This document shows, one piece after another, positions 5,295-12,305 of a stretch of 12,305 nt of DNA; the stretch's first letter is position 1; every line of letters begins with the position of its first letter. The notes under the pieces are model-generated. The model did no database searches. It had not been told where the DNA came from and saw only the letters and a list, made by a program, of their open reading frames with translations. Made by a program: the position numbers and the translations under genes. Source of the DNA: Hadesarchaea archaeon (GTDB taxonomy: Archaea; Hadarchaeota; Hadarchaeia; Hadarchaeales; Hadarchaeaceae); assembly GCA_003661465.1 (NCBI GenBank), contig QMWE01000019.1:1-12305 (forward strand), read 5' to 3'.

Positions 5295-6203
5295 CTACAA
5301 GACCGCGGCGCCATCATGTGCTACTCCGGAGACGATTATTTGCTCTGGAGGAAGAAACTTCTCGAACGCATCCTCGAGCCTGTCCTTCTTCTCATCAGAT
5401 ACCAGCGCAAACACGGCGCGGCCTAGCATTATTTGACTGACCCCGATCGCCCCAGCTTTCTCTCCAGCGTGGATCAGTTCTTCCAGCTCATCATCAAGCA
5501 GGCCAAGTCCTTCCGCGAATTTGCGTGAAGCATGGATGAAACCTTCAATTGTTTGATTTTTGACCACGTGTTCCAACGCTAGAGACCCAAGTTTGTTGGC
5601 CCGTCGCATAAAGTTGGAATCAAGGAGAAATCTGTCTGTTGGCAGGGAAGAAAGTGTAGCGCATACTACCCTGACGTTTTTTGGAACTCGTATTCTCCTC
5701 CAACGCCCATGAGGATACGCTCCCGGTTGGGTCGCTATCACCATGCCCCCAACAGCCTGAGCACCAACATCGCCCAATCCAGTGCCACAGGAGACCTCGG
5801 CAACATGTGCCACCTTGGCCAACCTTCGCCTAGGGAGCCGTAGATCCAAAGCTTTTGAGAGTGCAAGAACTGAACCAAACGCCCCTGCTCCGCTGGCTCC
5901 ATAACCTGCCCCAATGGGAACTTGAGAAAAATGTCTGGCCTCGACCTCAAATGAGCTGTCTATCTCAACTAGGAGATGGTTGAGGGCTGTGAAGGTAGTA
6001 TTTGCGTGTGGCGCCGGCTTGCCGTCAATGTATACTCTCACCTTCGTCCGACTAGCCGGCACGACCTCGATCTCGGTTAGCACACCTACGTCCATACAGA
6101 ATCCCCCGTTGCGGGAACCCATGCGCTCCGGTGTTTTGGAATAGCAGGGCTGAAAGAATCCAGACACATGAGCCGGGACAAACGCCGTTGCTTTTCGCAT
6201 CAT
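5295..6203 (-). CDS. Pantoate kinase (archaeal, GHMP family)
   Basis: Phosphorylates pantoate to 4-phosphopantoate, the archaeal replacement for pantothenate kinase order in CoA synthesis. The 302-residue GHMP kinase has the pantoate-kinase N-terminus AFVPAHVSGFF (7-17), the phosphate-binding glycine loop PIGAGYGASGAGA (97-109) and GTGLGDVGAQAVGG (140-153). A C-terminal domain includes AGEKAGAIGVSQIMLG (247-261). Its ATG at 6203 overlaps the coaBC stop (ATGATG; the second ATG is one codon later), so it is translationally coupled. The neighbours coaBC and PPAT, both CoA enzymes, support pantoate kinase over other GHMP members such as mevalonate or homoserine kinases. Phosphopantothenate synthetase, the next enzyme, is not in the window. 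Confidence 0.9.
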   Translation of the reverse strand: MMRKATAFVPAHVSGFFQPCYSKTPERMGSRNGGFCMDVGVLTEIEVVPASRTKVRVYIDGKPAPHANTTFTALNHLLVEIDSSFEVEARHFSQVPIGAGYGASGAGAFGSVLALSKALDLRLPRRRLAKVAHVAEVSCGTGLGDVGAQAVGGMVIATQPGAYPHGRWRRIRVPKNVRVVCATLSSLPTDRFLLDSNFMRRANKLGSLALEHVVKNQTIEGFIHASRKFAEGLGLLDDELEELIHAGEKAGAIGVSQIMLGRAVFALVSDEKKDRLEDAFEKFLPPEQIIVSGVAHDGAAVL

Positions 6204-7429
6204 CTACGGTCCCGAAGCTTTGATACCGCGGCATCCAAAATAATCTTAGCTATCTCGGCTTTGGTGGAACGTACAAACTTAACCCGATCCGAAGAAACCA
6301 TCACGACCTCGTTGGTTTCCGTTCCAAAGCCCGCGCCGGGTCTCGAGATATCATTTGCAACCACCATATCAAGTCCGTGCCCTTCCAGTTTGCTGCGGGC
6401 GATTGACACCAGTTCCTCGTCGGTGACACCGTACTCTGCCTTGAATCCGACGATGAAAGCATTTGGCACCCTATCACGCGCATTGTCGAGGATCCTGGGT
6501 GCCCGAACGAGTTTCAGAATGGGGGGCTTAGTGTTCCTCAGCTTCTGCTTAGCTGGATGCTCGACCATAAAATCTTGAGCCGCTGCTGCAGAAACTATGA
6601 CGTCCGGAAGGGATCCCAGTTCGCGTTCAAATGCGTCGCACATCTCCTTGGTGGTCCAGACCCGCACGACCTTGACCTCTGAAGGAGGGGCTTCCGTTCC
6701 AGGCCCGTAAATCAGCGTTACCTCTGCCCCCCTGAAAGAGGCTGCCCTAGCCACCTCGATTCCCATCTTCCCGGAACTTCGATTGGTTATCATCTTTATC
6801 GGATCTATCGGCTCTATTGTCGGGCCTGCCGTCACAAGAACTTTCATGTCTGTCATGTCCTTCGGACCTAGAATCCCAATCACTCTATGAACGATTTTAT
6901 CGACCTCCGCTAACTTCGCCTTTCCTTCCTCGATGACAGGCTCAACGAGATGTACCCCCGAGGAACGAAGCTTTGCCAAGTTTTCTCGAAATAATGCATG
7001 TTCGTACATCGATCCATGCATCGCTGGGACCAAAACTACCGGCTTTCTCAATCCAAAAGCCACTGAGACCACCGAAGTAACGGGAGTATCATCAATCGCC
7101 CATGCTATCTTCCCGATTGTGTTCGCAGTCGCTGGGGCTACCAAGACGAGGTCGCACCATCGCGCCAGCTCAACGTGCTCGATCCTCCCTGTGAGCCGGG
7201 TGACGACTTCATTACCTGTGGCCCAATGCATGAGCTGAGCAGTGATAAGCTCGGTCGCCTTGTCCGACATCACGGCCCTAACGTCGGCCCCGTGGCGCAT
7301 TAGTTCTCTAGCGAGCTCTGGAGATTTGACCGCAGCCACGCTTCCAGTAATGCAGAGGACTATTCTGCGTCCTTCAAGTTCCCTGCCTTTCGTCCCCCGG
7401 ATATCCCAAGAAGGATGCATGGGTCTCAC
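6200..7429 (-). CDS. coaBC: Bifunctional phosphopantothenoylcysteine decarboxylase / phosphopantothenate-cysteine ligase
   Basis: Joins 4'-phosphopantothenate to cysteine (CoaB) and decarboxylates the product to 4'-phosphopantetheine (CoaC). The 409 residues have both domains. The FMN-dependent CoaC domain (about 20-190) has CITGSVAA, catalytic-type His85 in RIEHVELA, VAPATANTIGK (97-107) and PAMH (135-138). The CoaB domain (195-409) has VTAGPTIEPIDP, ITNRSSGKMG (214-223), SAAAAQDF, KQKLRN and VVANDIS. The flap loop reads EEGKAKLAEV and lacks the cysteine known in bacterial CoaC; PAMH replaces PAMN. As far as I recall both traits occur in methanogen homologues. The GTG at 7429 is used here, but the ATG at 7420 gives an N-terminus MHPSWDIRGTKG that resembles archaeal relatives. 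It is coupled to pantoate kinase by a 4-nt overlap. Confidence 0.95.
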   Translation of the reverse strand: MRPMHPSWDIRGTKGRELEGRRIVLCITGSVAAVKSPELARELMRHGADVRAVMSDKATELITAQLMHWATGNEVVTRLTGRIEHVELARWCDLVLVAPATANTIGKIAWAIDDTPVTSVVSVAFGLRKPVVLVPAMHGSMYEHALFRENLAKLRSSGVHLVEPVIEEGKAKLAEVDKIVHRVIGILGPKDMTDMKVLVTAGPTIEPIDPIKMITNRSSGKMGIEVARAASFRGAEVTLIYGPGTEAPPSEVKVVRVWTTKEMCDAFERELGSLPDVIVSAAAAQDFMVEHPAKQKLRNTKPPILKLVRAPRILDNARDRVPNAFIVGFKAEYGVTDEELVSIARSKLEGHGLDMVVANDISRPGAGFGTETNEVVMVSSDRVKFVRSTKAEIAKIILDAAVSKLRDRR

Positions 7430-7465
7430 ATCAAAACGTGTTTCTCACTCTAAAACATGTTACGA

Positions 7466-7972
7466 TCATTGCACGCGTGATGACCTCAGTATCCTCCCAT
7501 GCCCATTCATCTCCCCATACCTCACCCTTATCGATGAGATGGGTTTTCCATCTTCAGCGAGGACGAATGGAACCTCTACGATATCCAACGGAGCCAACCC
7601 TCTCGATACTCGGATTTCGTTTAATTTCTCGGCGCGGGCGCGGGTCTCTGGACTCACGATGACCGCCTGGGCCTCAGCATCCCCGGCCGCAGAACCGAAT
7701 GGATCGTGGAGGATCGTTATCTCAGTCCGGCCGAGCAGACCTTCTTTTTGGAGAAAATTCAGGACCGACCACATCCGCATCGCCAGAGGCGAAATTCCGG
7801 CGGAATCCTTTCTGAGCAACTCCTGCATCTTGTCCGAACAGATGCCGACCATCACTCGCTCTCCAGCCTCGAACGCCTTACGCAAAAGCGCCTTGTGGCC
7901 ATCATGAAAACAGTCAAAGGTTCCCCCGACGACGACTTTTTTATATTTTATTTGATCACCTTCGGGCTCCAA
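7466..7972 (-). CDS. Phosphopantetheine adenylyltransferase, archaeal type
   Basis: Transfers AMP from ATP to 4'-phosphopantetheine to give dephospho-CoA. It is a nucleotidyltransferase-fold protein with GGTFDCFHDGH (16-26, the HxGH motif) and the C-terminal ISSIRVR (146-152), corresponding to ISSTxIR. The standard-codon start is a TTG at 7972 (168 aa), overlapping the end of proA by 25 nt and lacking a good ribosome binding site. A better N-terminus for the family would begin at codon 8. That codon is ATA (7951-7949), preceded by GGTGATC and overlapping the proA stop as ATAA, and would give M-K-Y-K-K-V-V-V-G-G-T-F. No ATG, GTG or TTG lies between. It sits in the operon proB-proA-PPAT-coaBC-pantoate kinase, directly before coaBC, 36 nt away. 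Confidence 0.92.
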   Translation of the reverse strand: MEPEGDQIKYKKVVVGGTFDCFHDGHKALLRKAFEAGERVMVGICSDKMQELLRKDSAGISPLAMRMWSVLNFLQKEGLLGRTEITILHDPFGSAAGDAEAQAVIVSPETRARAEKLNEIRVSRGLAPLDIVEVPFVLAEDGKPISSIRVRYGEMNGHGRILRSSRVQ

Positions 7973-9276
7973 GACCGTATGAGCGGTTTATGAGTGAAAG
8001 GTTTGGCATGAGGGCCCAGATACTCGGCCACCGTATGTCCGTGCCCCACCAACAGATACTTGACCGTGGTCAAGCCGTCGAGTCCGACCGGCCCACGGGC
8101 GTGAATTTTGCCGGTGCTTATGCCCACTTCGGCACCCAGCCCGTACCGATAACCATCGCTGAATCTAGTGGAGGCGTTGAGCATAACGCTTGAGGAATCC
8201 ACTTGACTGAGAAACTTTAAAGCATTTCTGCGATCTTGAGTTACGATCGCGTCTGTATGTTTTGACCCATAAGTATTGATGTGTTCGATCGCATCATCGA
8301 TACTGTCAACCACCTTTATGGATATCACTAGATCCAGATATTCCGTGCGCCAATCCTTTTCTGTGGCTTTTTTGATCCAGCTCAGGATTTTTCTCGTCCG
8401 ATCGCACCCACGAATCTCAACTCCGGCCTCCCGGTATCGCTCGGCAATTATGGGAAGAAAACGTCCTGCCACGGCACGGTGTACCAGCAGCGTCTCCATA
8501 GCATTACACACCGCAGGATACTGAACCTTCGCATCGTAGCACACGTCGACCGCGCGTTTGAGATCAGCCTTGGAGTCCACATATACATGACACACCCCCT
8601 CAGCATGACCAAGCACGGGGATTCGGGTGTTGGCCTGGATATATTTCACGAACTCCTTGCTCCCACGGGGAACCAGAAGGTCGATGTACTCATCGAGTTT
8701 GAGTAGCTCCCGCACTTCACGTCTGGCCTCGATGAGCTGAATCCATCCGCTTGGGATTCCAGAATTCTCGGTCGCGTCGCGTATGAGTTCAAAAAACGCC
8801 TCGTTGGAGTGTTTAGCCTCCTTCCCACCTTTCAGTATCACCGCATTTCCCGATTTGAGACATAAGGTAGAGAGCTGCGGAAGCACATCCGGTCTCGCCT
8901 CGAATATTGCCCCTATGACGCCTATGGGACATGAAATTTTGTAGAGTTCCAGTCCACGATCGAGCTCCACAGCGTAAAGTGTTTTTCCGACCGGATCCTC
9001 AAGCTTCGCCACACTTTTGACCATCCTCACGATATCTTGAAGTTTGCTCTCACTCAATTTGAGTCGGTGAACGAACGCTTTCGTGAGCTTACCTCTCGCC
9101 AAAAGCCGTCCGGCCTCTTCCACATCTTTGGTATTTTCTTCCAGCAGCGCCTTCCTGTTCTTGGAGATAAGCGATGCAATTTTGAGAAGCGCTCTGTTTT
9201 TCTCCTTGGTCGTGATATTTGCCAATCTGAGCGACGCTTTTCGAGCAGCCGCTGCTTTAGAGACAACTTCGCTCAT
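7948..9276 (-). CDS. proA: Glutamate-5-semialdehyde dehydrogenase (gamma-glutamyl phosphate reductase)
   Basis: NADPH-dependent reduction of gamma-glutamyl phosphate to glutamate-5-semialdehyde, the second step of proline synthesis from glutamate. The 442 residues have the aldehyde-dehydrogenase fold. Visible are IGVIGAIFEARPDV (118-131), LKSGNAVILKGG (140-151), the catalytic cysteine C257 in YPAVCNAMETLLVH, and GLGAEVGISTGKIHARGPVGL (379-399). The length is slightly above the bacterial norm because of a C-terminal tail (about 422-442). The ATG at 9276 overlaps the proB stop by 4 nt (ATGA), so proB and proA are coupled. Its last codons (K-V-I-K) contain GGTGATC, which serves as a possible ribosome binding site for the following PPAT gene. 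Confidence 0.96.
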   Translation of the reverse strand: MSEVVSKAAAARKASLRLANITTKEKNRALLKIASLISKNRKALLEENTKDVEEAGRLLARGKLTKAFVHRLKLSESKLQDIVRMVKSVAKLEDPVGKTLYAVELDRGLELYKISCPIGVIGAIFEARPDVLPQLSTLCLKSGNAVILKGGKEAKHSNEAFFELIRDATENSGIPSGWIQLIEARREVRELLKLDEYIDLLVPRGSKEFVKYIQANTRIPVLGHAEGVCHVYVDSKADLKRAVDVCYDAKVQYPAVCNAMETLLVHRAVAGRFLPIIAERYREAGVEIRGCDRTRKILSWIKKATEKDWRTEYLDLVISIKVVDSIDDAIEHINTYGSKHTDAIVTQDRRNALKFLSQVDSSSVMLNASTRFSDGYRYGLGAEVGISTGKIHARGPVGLDGLTTVKYLLVGHGHTVAEYLGPHAKPFTHKPLIRSWSPKVIK

Positions 9277-10100
9277 CTCTTCCTCCTCCTTGGGAGAAAG
9301 AGGGTGCCCACTTCCTTCCCAGAGATCACTTTCTCAAGCACGTTTTTCTGCGATCCGTTGGCTATCACCACCGGAATACCTGCTTTTGTAGCTATCTCTG
9401 CTGCCCTGATTTTCGTGAGCATTCCTCCAAAACCCTCAAACTTTTTGTTCGCCAACTTTTCCAGTTCGGGAGTAATGCGGTCGACTATTCGAATCAACTC
9501 TCCTTGTCTTTTCTTTCCGCGGTACCCTCTGTAAAGTCCCCCGACATCCGAGAGTATCACCAAAAGATCTGCATTCGACCCCACGGCCACGTGAGCTGAA
9601 AGCGTGTCGTTATCACCGAGCCTTATCTCCTCTATCTCCACGCTGTCATTTTCGTTCACCACAGGTACTACTCCCCATCTCAGGAGAGTGACGAGAGTGT
9701 TCTTGAAATTGTGATATCGTCTAGAGTCGGTCAGGTCTTCCCCGGTGAGCAACATCTGGGCCACGGGCTGTTCGTACTCCCCAAAATACTTTGAGTACAC
9801 CTGCATCAGGATACCCTGTCCAACCGCTGCGGCTGCTTGGAGCGAAGGCATTTCCTTAGGTCTGGATCTCAAGTTGAGACGTCCCACACCGGCTCCAATA
9901 GCACCCGACGAAACTATGATTATCTCCTTCCCACGGGCTCGCAACTTCATTGTCTCTTCGACGAGCTTTCCGACCTTGGTTGGATCAAACTTGGACCGTG
10001 AATTGGCGAGAGTCCTAGTACCAACTTTCACCACAATTCGCTTCGCCTTAGACATTTTTTCTCGCCAGCGAAAACCTGCCTCTCGAACTCCTGAGCTCAT
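9273..10100 (-). CDS. proB: Glutamate 5-kinase, PUA-less
   Basis: Phosphorylates glutamate to gamma-glutamyl phosphate, the first and usually proline-inhibited step of proline synthesis. The amino-acid-kinase domain shows RIVVKVGTRTLA, IIIVSSGAIGAGVG, PVVNENDSVEI with RLGDNDTLSAHVA, LSDVGGLY and GGMLTKIRAAEIATKAG. The protein stops after VISGKEVGTLFLPRRRKR, so the C-terminal PUA domain of the E. coli enzyme is absent, as in some short ProB proteins. The ATG at 10100 (275 aa) is chosen because AGGGGAG lies 5 nt upstream. An ATG at 10055 (260 aa, MSKAKRIVVKVGT) matches the family N-terminus but has a weaker site. The open frame continuing to 10244 overlaps secY and is not coding. A promoter box lies at 10154-10162. 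Confidence 0.95.
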   Translation of the reverse strand: MSSGVREAGFRWREKMSKAKRIVVKVGTRTLANSRSKFDPTKVGKLVEETMKLRARGKEIIIVSSGAIGAGVGRLNLRSRPKEMPSLQAAAAVGQGILMQVYSKYFGEYEQPVAQMLLTGEDLTDSRRYHNFKNTLVTLLRWGVVPVVNENDSVEIEEIRLGDNDTLSAHVAVGSNADLLVILSDVGGLYRGYRGKKRQGELIRIVDRITPELEKLANKKFEGFGGMLTKIRAAEIATKAGIPVVIANGSQKNVLEKVISGKEVGTLFLPRRRKR

Positions 10101-10153
10101 AACTACTCCCCTAACTGCACAGCTACCTCTTCCGTTTTCAATCTTTTCCTCCC

Positions 10154-10162
10154 AATAAAAGT
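10154..10162 (-). promoter_or_regulatory. TATA-like box for the proB-proA-CoA gene series
   Basis: On the minus strand ACTTTTATT (10162-10154) sits right after the secY stop (10165-10163). Initiation about 25 nt downstream would be near 10130-10135, giving a leader of about 30 nt that includes the AGGGGAG ribosome binding site of proB. This would let the biosynthetic genes be transcribed separately from secY. Inferred from spacing only. Confidence 0.35.
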
Positions 10163-10528
10163 TTAGACTAGCAAAATTAGTATGGGGAGCACTACAATCT
10201 CCATGAAAACTAGAACCGTTATAATCTTCCAAAATGATATCCATTTGGATGGAAAAATAGGCTGAGAATATTTTGTCCCGTCCTTTATCTCTCGAGAATA
10301 GTTTTGCTTCAACTTTTCGACGTCGCCTTCACTCTGTAGTTCAATGATAATCGGTCCTGTATATCCACAATTTTTGCAGAGGTATTTTTGAGCCGTGTGT
10401 ACTCCTGGTAACGTCCAACCGCTGAAAGTCCCAGAATGCACAAAGGAGCCGCTCCCACAGACCGGGCACACCTTGCCTTCAAATTTGGTCTTCTTTCCTC
10501 GCCAAGCCTCTATATCCCAAGCGTGCTC
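10163..10528 (-). other. SecY C-terminal extension: zinc ribbon plus eleventh helix
   Basis: This part of secY encodes everything after canonical helix 10. It contains a zinc-ribbon module with two CxxC knuckles (codons around 10468-10457 and 10378-10367), the aromatic-rich hairpin HSGTFSGWTLPG between them, the strand GPIIIELQ, a charged segment, and a C-terminal hydrophobic helix (about 10240-10169). The reading frame is continuous with SecY, without a stop or a credible internal start before the first CxxC. Confidence 0.85.
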
Positions 10529-11800
10529 TCTCACGACCTCTCCATACAGCACGTACAAGATGCCTACCGCCAAAATTATTCCATAACCAGAGACCAACGT
10601 ACCCGTGAAATCTGCAAGGCCTACCAGCCCACCAACCAGCGCCCCACCCAAAAGTGCGAAAATTATTATTTGCCGATCCAAAACTTGGTTTGTTGCCTCG
10701 GCATTAAGCGGTGATATGCCCAAACGTTTAAATTGCTCGGATAGGTCCCGGGATTCCATGCCCGTCGCTTTGACCCACAGCCAGCTGAAGCCCATACATA
10801 GGAAGACCAACACCACAAAATAAATCGCTGCTTGGAGAGGGTCGGCCAATACTGCGGGAATACCTATTGGTGGAGTAAGGTAATAAGAGATGCCTTGAAG
10901 TGGAGGGAAGAATATCCCCAATGTGATGATGCTTGTAAACACGGTCATTGTAAGAATTATTGGAATTACTGATGTGTAAAGGAACTTAATCTGGTAAAGT
11001 CCTCGTAGCCCTCCAGCGCGTTTATGGACAATAGGGATTTCGATTCGAATCTTTTCTACATAAACCACAATTAAAAATACCAATATCGTCGCCACGACAC
11101 CCATCATATTTGGTAACGCGCCGGATCTGAAGAAAGCATTTGCCATGCCGCCTCCGCCCAAAAGGGTTCCAGCGAAGTGTGGTATGGCCCCATAAGGAGC
11201 CATGGGATTCGCCGCCTGCCAAACTATTGTCGTTGCAATATCTCCAACTACGAAGAGACCTATTCCACTACCGAACCCATACTTCGAAACCAACTCACAC
11301 AAATATACTAGAATGAGCGTGGCGAGCGTGAGCTGGATAATTATAAAGATTCCGGCCGAGCTCCCGAGTCCAACATCATAATATCCAGCTAGTACGAACA
11401 CTGACCCCAAGAATACCCCCATCAGAATAGCCAAGAGTTTCTGAACTCCCCTGAAGATGGCACGGTCTTTAGAGTTGGTGATGTCAAGTCCTATAATTTT
11501 GCTTCCAACGAGTAGTTGCATGAGACCGCCAGCGTGGACGATCGGCATGATGCCGAGTTCCATCAAACTTCCTGCATGGCTAGCAAACACGACCCGCAAT
11601 TGGCCAAAGAAAGACGCTGGTTCTGCAGGCATGCCATAGATCGGAATTTGAGTCATGATGAAAAATAGCACAAGTGCTAGACATGTAACAATAATTTTAT
11701 TCTGCAAGGGAACACGGTGCTCTGGTGTTTTAATCTCCGGTAGCCAGCTGACCAATGGTTCAAGTACATGCAGCCTTGATCGTACTTGCTGTTCTTCCAT
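10163..11800 (-). CDS. secY: Preprotein translocase subunit SecY with C-terminal zinc ribbon and extra membrane helix
   Basis: The central channel of the Sec translocon in the cytoplasmic membrane. The N-terminus (LEPLVSWLPEIKTPEHRVPLQNK) and first helix with TQIPIYGM are archaeal-type. Ten membrane helices follow, with the plug region around FFGQLRVVFASHAGS, GSGIGLF in the middle and the cytosolic loop SWLWVKATGMESRDLSEQFK before helices 9 and 10 (ending near LAVGILYVLYGEVV). About 120 residues are then added. These hold a zinc ribbon with C445, C448, C475 and C478 (CPVC-26-CKNC), a charged linker, and an eleventh hydrophobic helix (about 521-544) at the very end. The product is 545 aa against roughly 430-490 for most archaeal SecY proteins. 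The ATG at 11800 has AGAAGGAT upstream; the open frame reaches a TTG at 11836, but the promoter box argues against it. The gene is not among ribosomal-protein genes. Confidence 0.96.
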   Translation of the reverse strand: MEEQQVRSRLHVLEPLVSWLPEIKTPEHRVPLQNKIIVTCLALVLFFIMTQIPIYGMPAEPASFFGQLRVVFASHAGSLMELGIMPIVHAGGLMQLLVGSKIIGLDITNSKDRAIFRGVQKLLAILMGVFLGSVFVLAGYYDVGLGSSAGIFIIIQLTLATLILVYLCELVSKYGFGSGIGLFVVGDIATTIVWQAANPMAPYGAIPHFAGTLLGGGGMANAFFRSGALPNMMGVVATILVFLIVVYVEKIRIEIPIVHKRAGGLRGLYQIKFLYTSVIPIILTMTVFTSIITLGIFFPPLQGISYYLTPPIGIPAVLADPLQAAIYFVVLVFLCMGFSWLWVKATGMESRDLSEQFKRLGISPLNAEATNQVLDRQIIIFALLGGALVGGLVGLADFTGTLVSGYGIILAVGILYVLYGEVVREHAWDIEAWRGKKTKFEGKVCPVCGSGSFVHSGTFSGWTLPGVHTAQKYLCKNCGYTGPIIIELQSEGDVEKLKQNYSREIKDGTKYSQPIFPSKWISFWKIITVLVFMEIVVLPILILLV

Positions 11801-11838
11801 ACTATTATCCTTCTCTGTTTGAGTTATAGGGACCAAGA

Positions 11839-11845
11839 GATAAAA
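11839..11845 (-). promoter_or_regulatory. TATA-like box for secY
   Basis: TTTTATC on the minus strand (11845-11839) predicts initiation near 11815-11820. That gives a leader of about 15-20 nt with the ribosome binding site AGAAGGAT and the ATG at 11800, and places the upstream TTG at 11836 outside the transcript. The rest of the 11846-11962 spacer holds no feature I can support. Confidence 0.45.
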
Positions 11846-11962
11846 CCCTTATTTTGACAGTAACTCCAATCCAAGAGCCGAGAGGATGTGATTAATGAAA
11901 ATCGAAAGTATCAGCCTGAACTCCAGAAGAAATGGTACTCCCTGCTAAGTTAAAAACTTCGG

Positions 11963-12305
11963 TTATAATCTCGCAACGCAGAAGACATCCTCACTTCCTT
12001 GAATATCCCCTGAGCTGATTACCTTCATGCCAGCTTGTTTGACCCACCTCTCAACTTCCTCTTTCCGATGTTTATGTCTCAAAACCGTGAAAACAGCAGT
12101 TCCTCCCAGTTTCAGGACTCTCGCAACCTCATTCACCGTCACTGCTGGGTTCGGCATGTTCTGGAGCAAGGTGACCGACACGACCACATCGAAGCTCCCG
12201 TCGATAAAGGGAAGAGCATCAGCATCCGCTAGGACCAAATGAGCTCTACCAGCACGACCTTTCGCCACCTCTAGCATTTCCGATGAAACGTCAAGCCCCA
12301 CAACA
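11963..12305 (-). CDS. Class I SAM-dependent methyltransferase, partial (5' end outside window)
   Basis: The C-terminal part of a Rossmann-fold methyltransferase; the frame is open through the window edge at 12305. The first visible residues, VVGLDVSSEMLEVAK, are motif I strand 2, with the acidic residue that binds the ribose of S-adenosylmethionine. LVLADADALPFIDGSFDVVVSV is motifs II and III, and the ARVLKLGGTAVFTV segment follows. The glycine-rich loop that precedes VVGLD is outside the window, so the apparent GTG start at 12301 is not the real one. The substrate cannot be told; the pattern is that of UbiE/COQ5-like or small-molecule methyltransferases (Methyltransf_11). The stop is followed by a short T-rich run (GTTTTTAAC) on the minus strand, a possible terminator ahead of secY. 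Confidence 0.88.
   Translation of the reverse strand, partial: VVGLDVSSEMLEVAKGRAGRAHLVLADADALPFIDGSFDVVVSVTLLQNMPNPAVTVNEVARVLKLGGTAVFTVLRHKHRKEEVERWVKQAGMKVISSGDIQGSEDVFCVARL

Noticed and set aside
10101..10244. N-terminal extension of the ProB frame into secY
   Set aside because: It overlaps the secY C-terminus, the residues are unlike any kinase N-terminus, and a good ribosome binding site sits before the ATG at 10100.
11885..11925. Possible C/D-box guide RNA (GTGATTA ... CTGA)
   Set aside because: The C box departs from RUGAUGA and no convincing C'/D' pair was found at the right spacing.
11895..11948. 17-codon plus-strand frame between secY and the methyltransferase, preceded by GAGG
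   Set aside because: Too short to judge without conservation data; the product has no recognisable feature, and purine-rich sites of this kind occur by chance.
1..12305. CRISPR array that could go with the CARF protein
   Set aside because: No regularly spaced repeats were seen; the only notable exact repeat is the two-copy 15-mer at 1018 and 1105.

Overview
The window is archaeal chromosomal DNA. RadA, an Sm-like (LSm) protein, ABCE1/RLI, pantoate kinase, an archaeal-type phosphopantetheine adenylyltransferase and an archaeal-type SecY are all present. TATA-like boxes sit at archaeal distances from starts, and some messages look leaderless or nearly so. Many gene junctions overlap by 4 nt. 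The lineage cannot be fixed from the sequence alone. The gene set suggests a euryarchaeote-like or Hadarchaeota-like group, which is an inference. No tRNA, rRNA, CRISPR array or mobile element was seen.

Left part (1-3664): radA lies on the minus strand. A gap of about 330 bp follows, holding a perfect 15-bp direct repeat and a strong candidate structured RNA. Then lsm lies on the plus strand, converging stop-on-stop with a small winged-helix-like gene. That gene is translationally coupled behind ABCE1 (minus strand). ABCE1 shares a short divergent promoter region with a small three-helix membrane protein.

Middle (3665-5284): the small membrane protein (plus) converges on a two-gene minus-strand unit, a 91-aa helical protein followed by a stand-alone CARF-like protein. 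The CARF gene's ribosome binding site is written into the last codons of its partner. Divergent from this pair is a nitroreductase with a probably leaderless message.

Right part (5295-12305): a long minus-strand series reads, in transcription order, methyltransferase (cut by the window edge), secY, proB, proA, archaeal CoaD (PPAT), coaBC, pantoate kinase. ProB and ProA make glutamate-5-semialdehyde for proline. Pantoate kinase, CoaBC and PPAT cover most of the archaeal route from pantoate to dephospho-CoA; phosphopantothenate synthetase and dephospho-CoA kinase are not in the window.

The features most worth a second look are: SecY carrying a C-terminal zinc ribbon plus an eleventh membrane helix; the orphan CARF/91-aa pair; the repeat and structured RNA between radA and lsm; and a PPAT gene whose best start by homology and ribosome binding site is an ATA codon.
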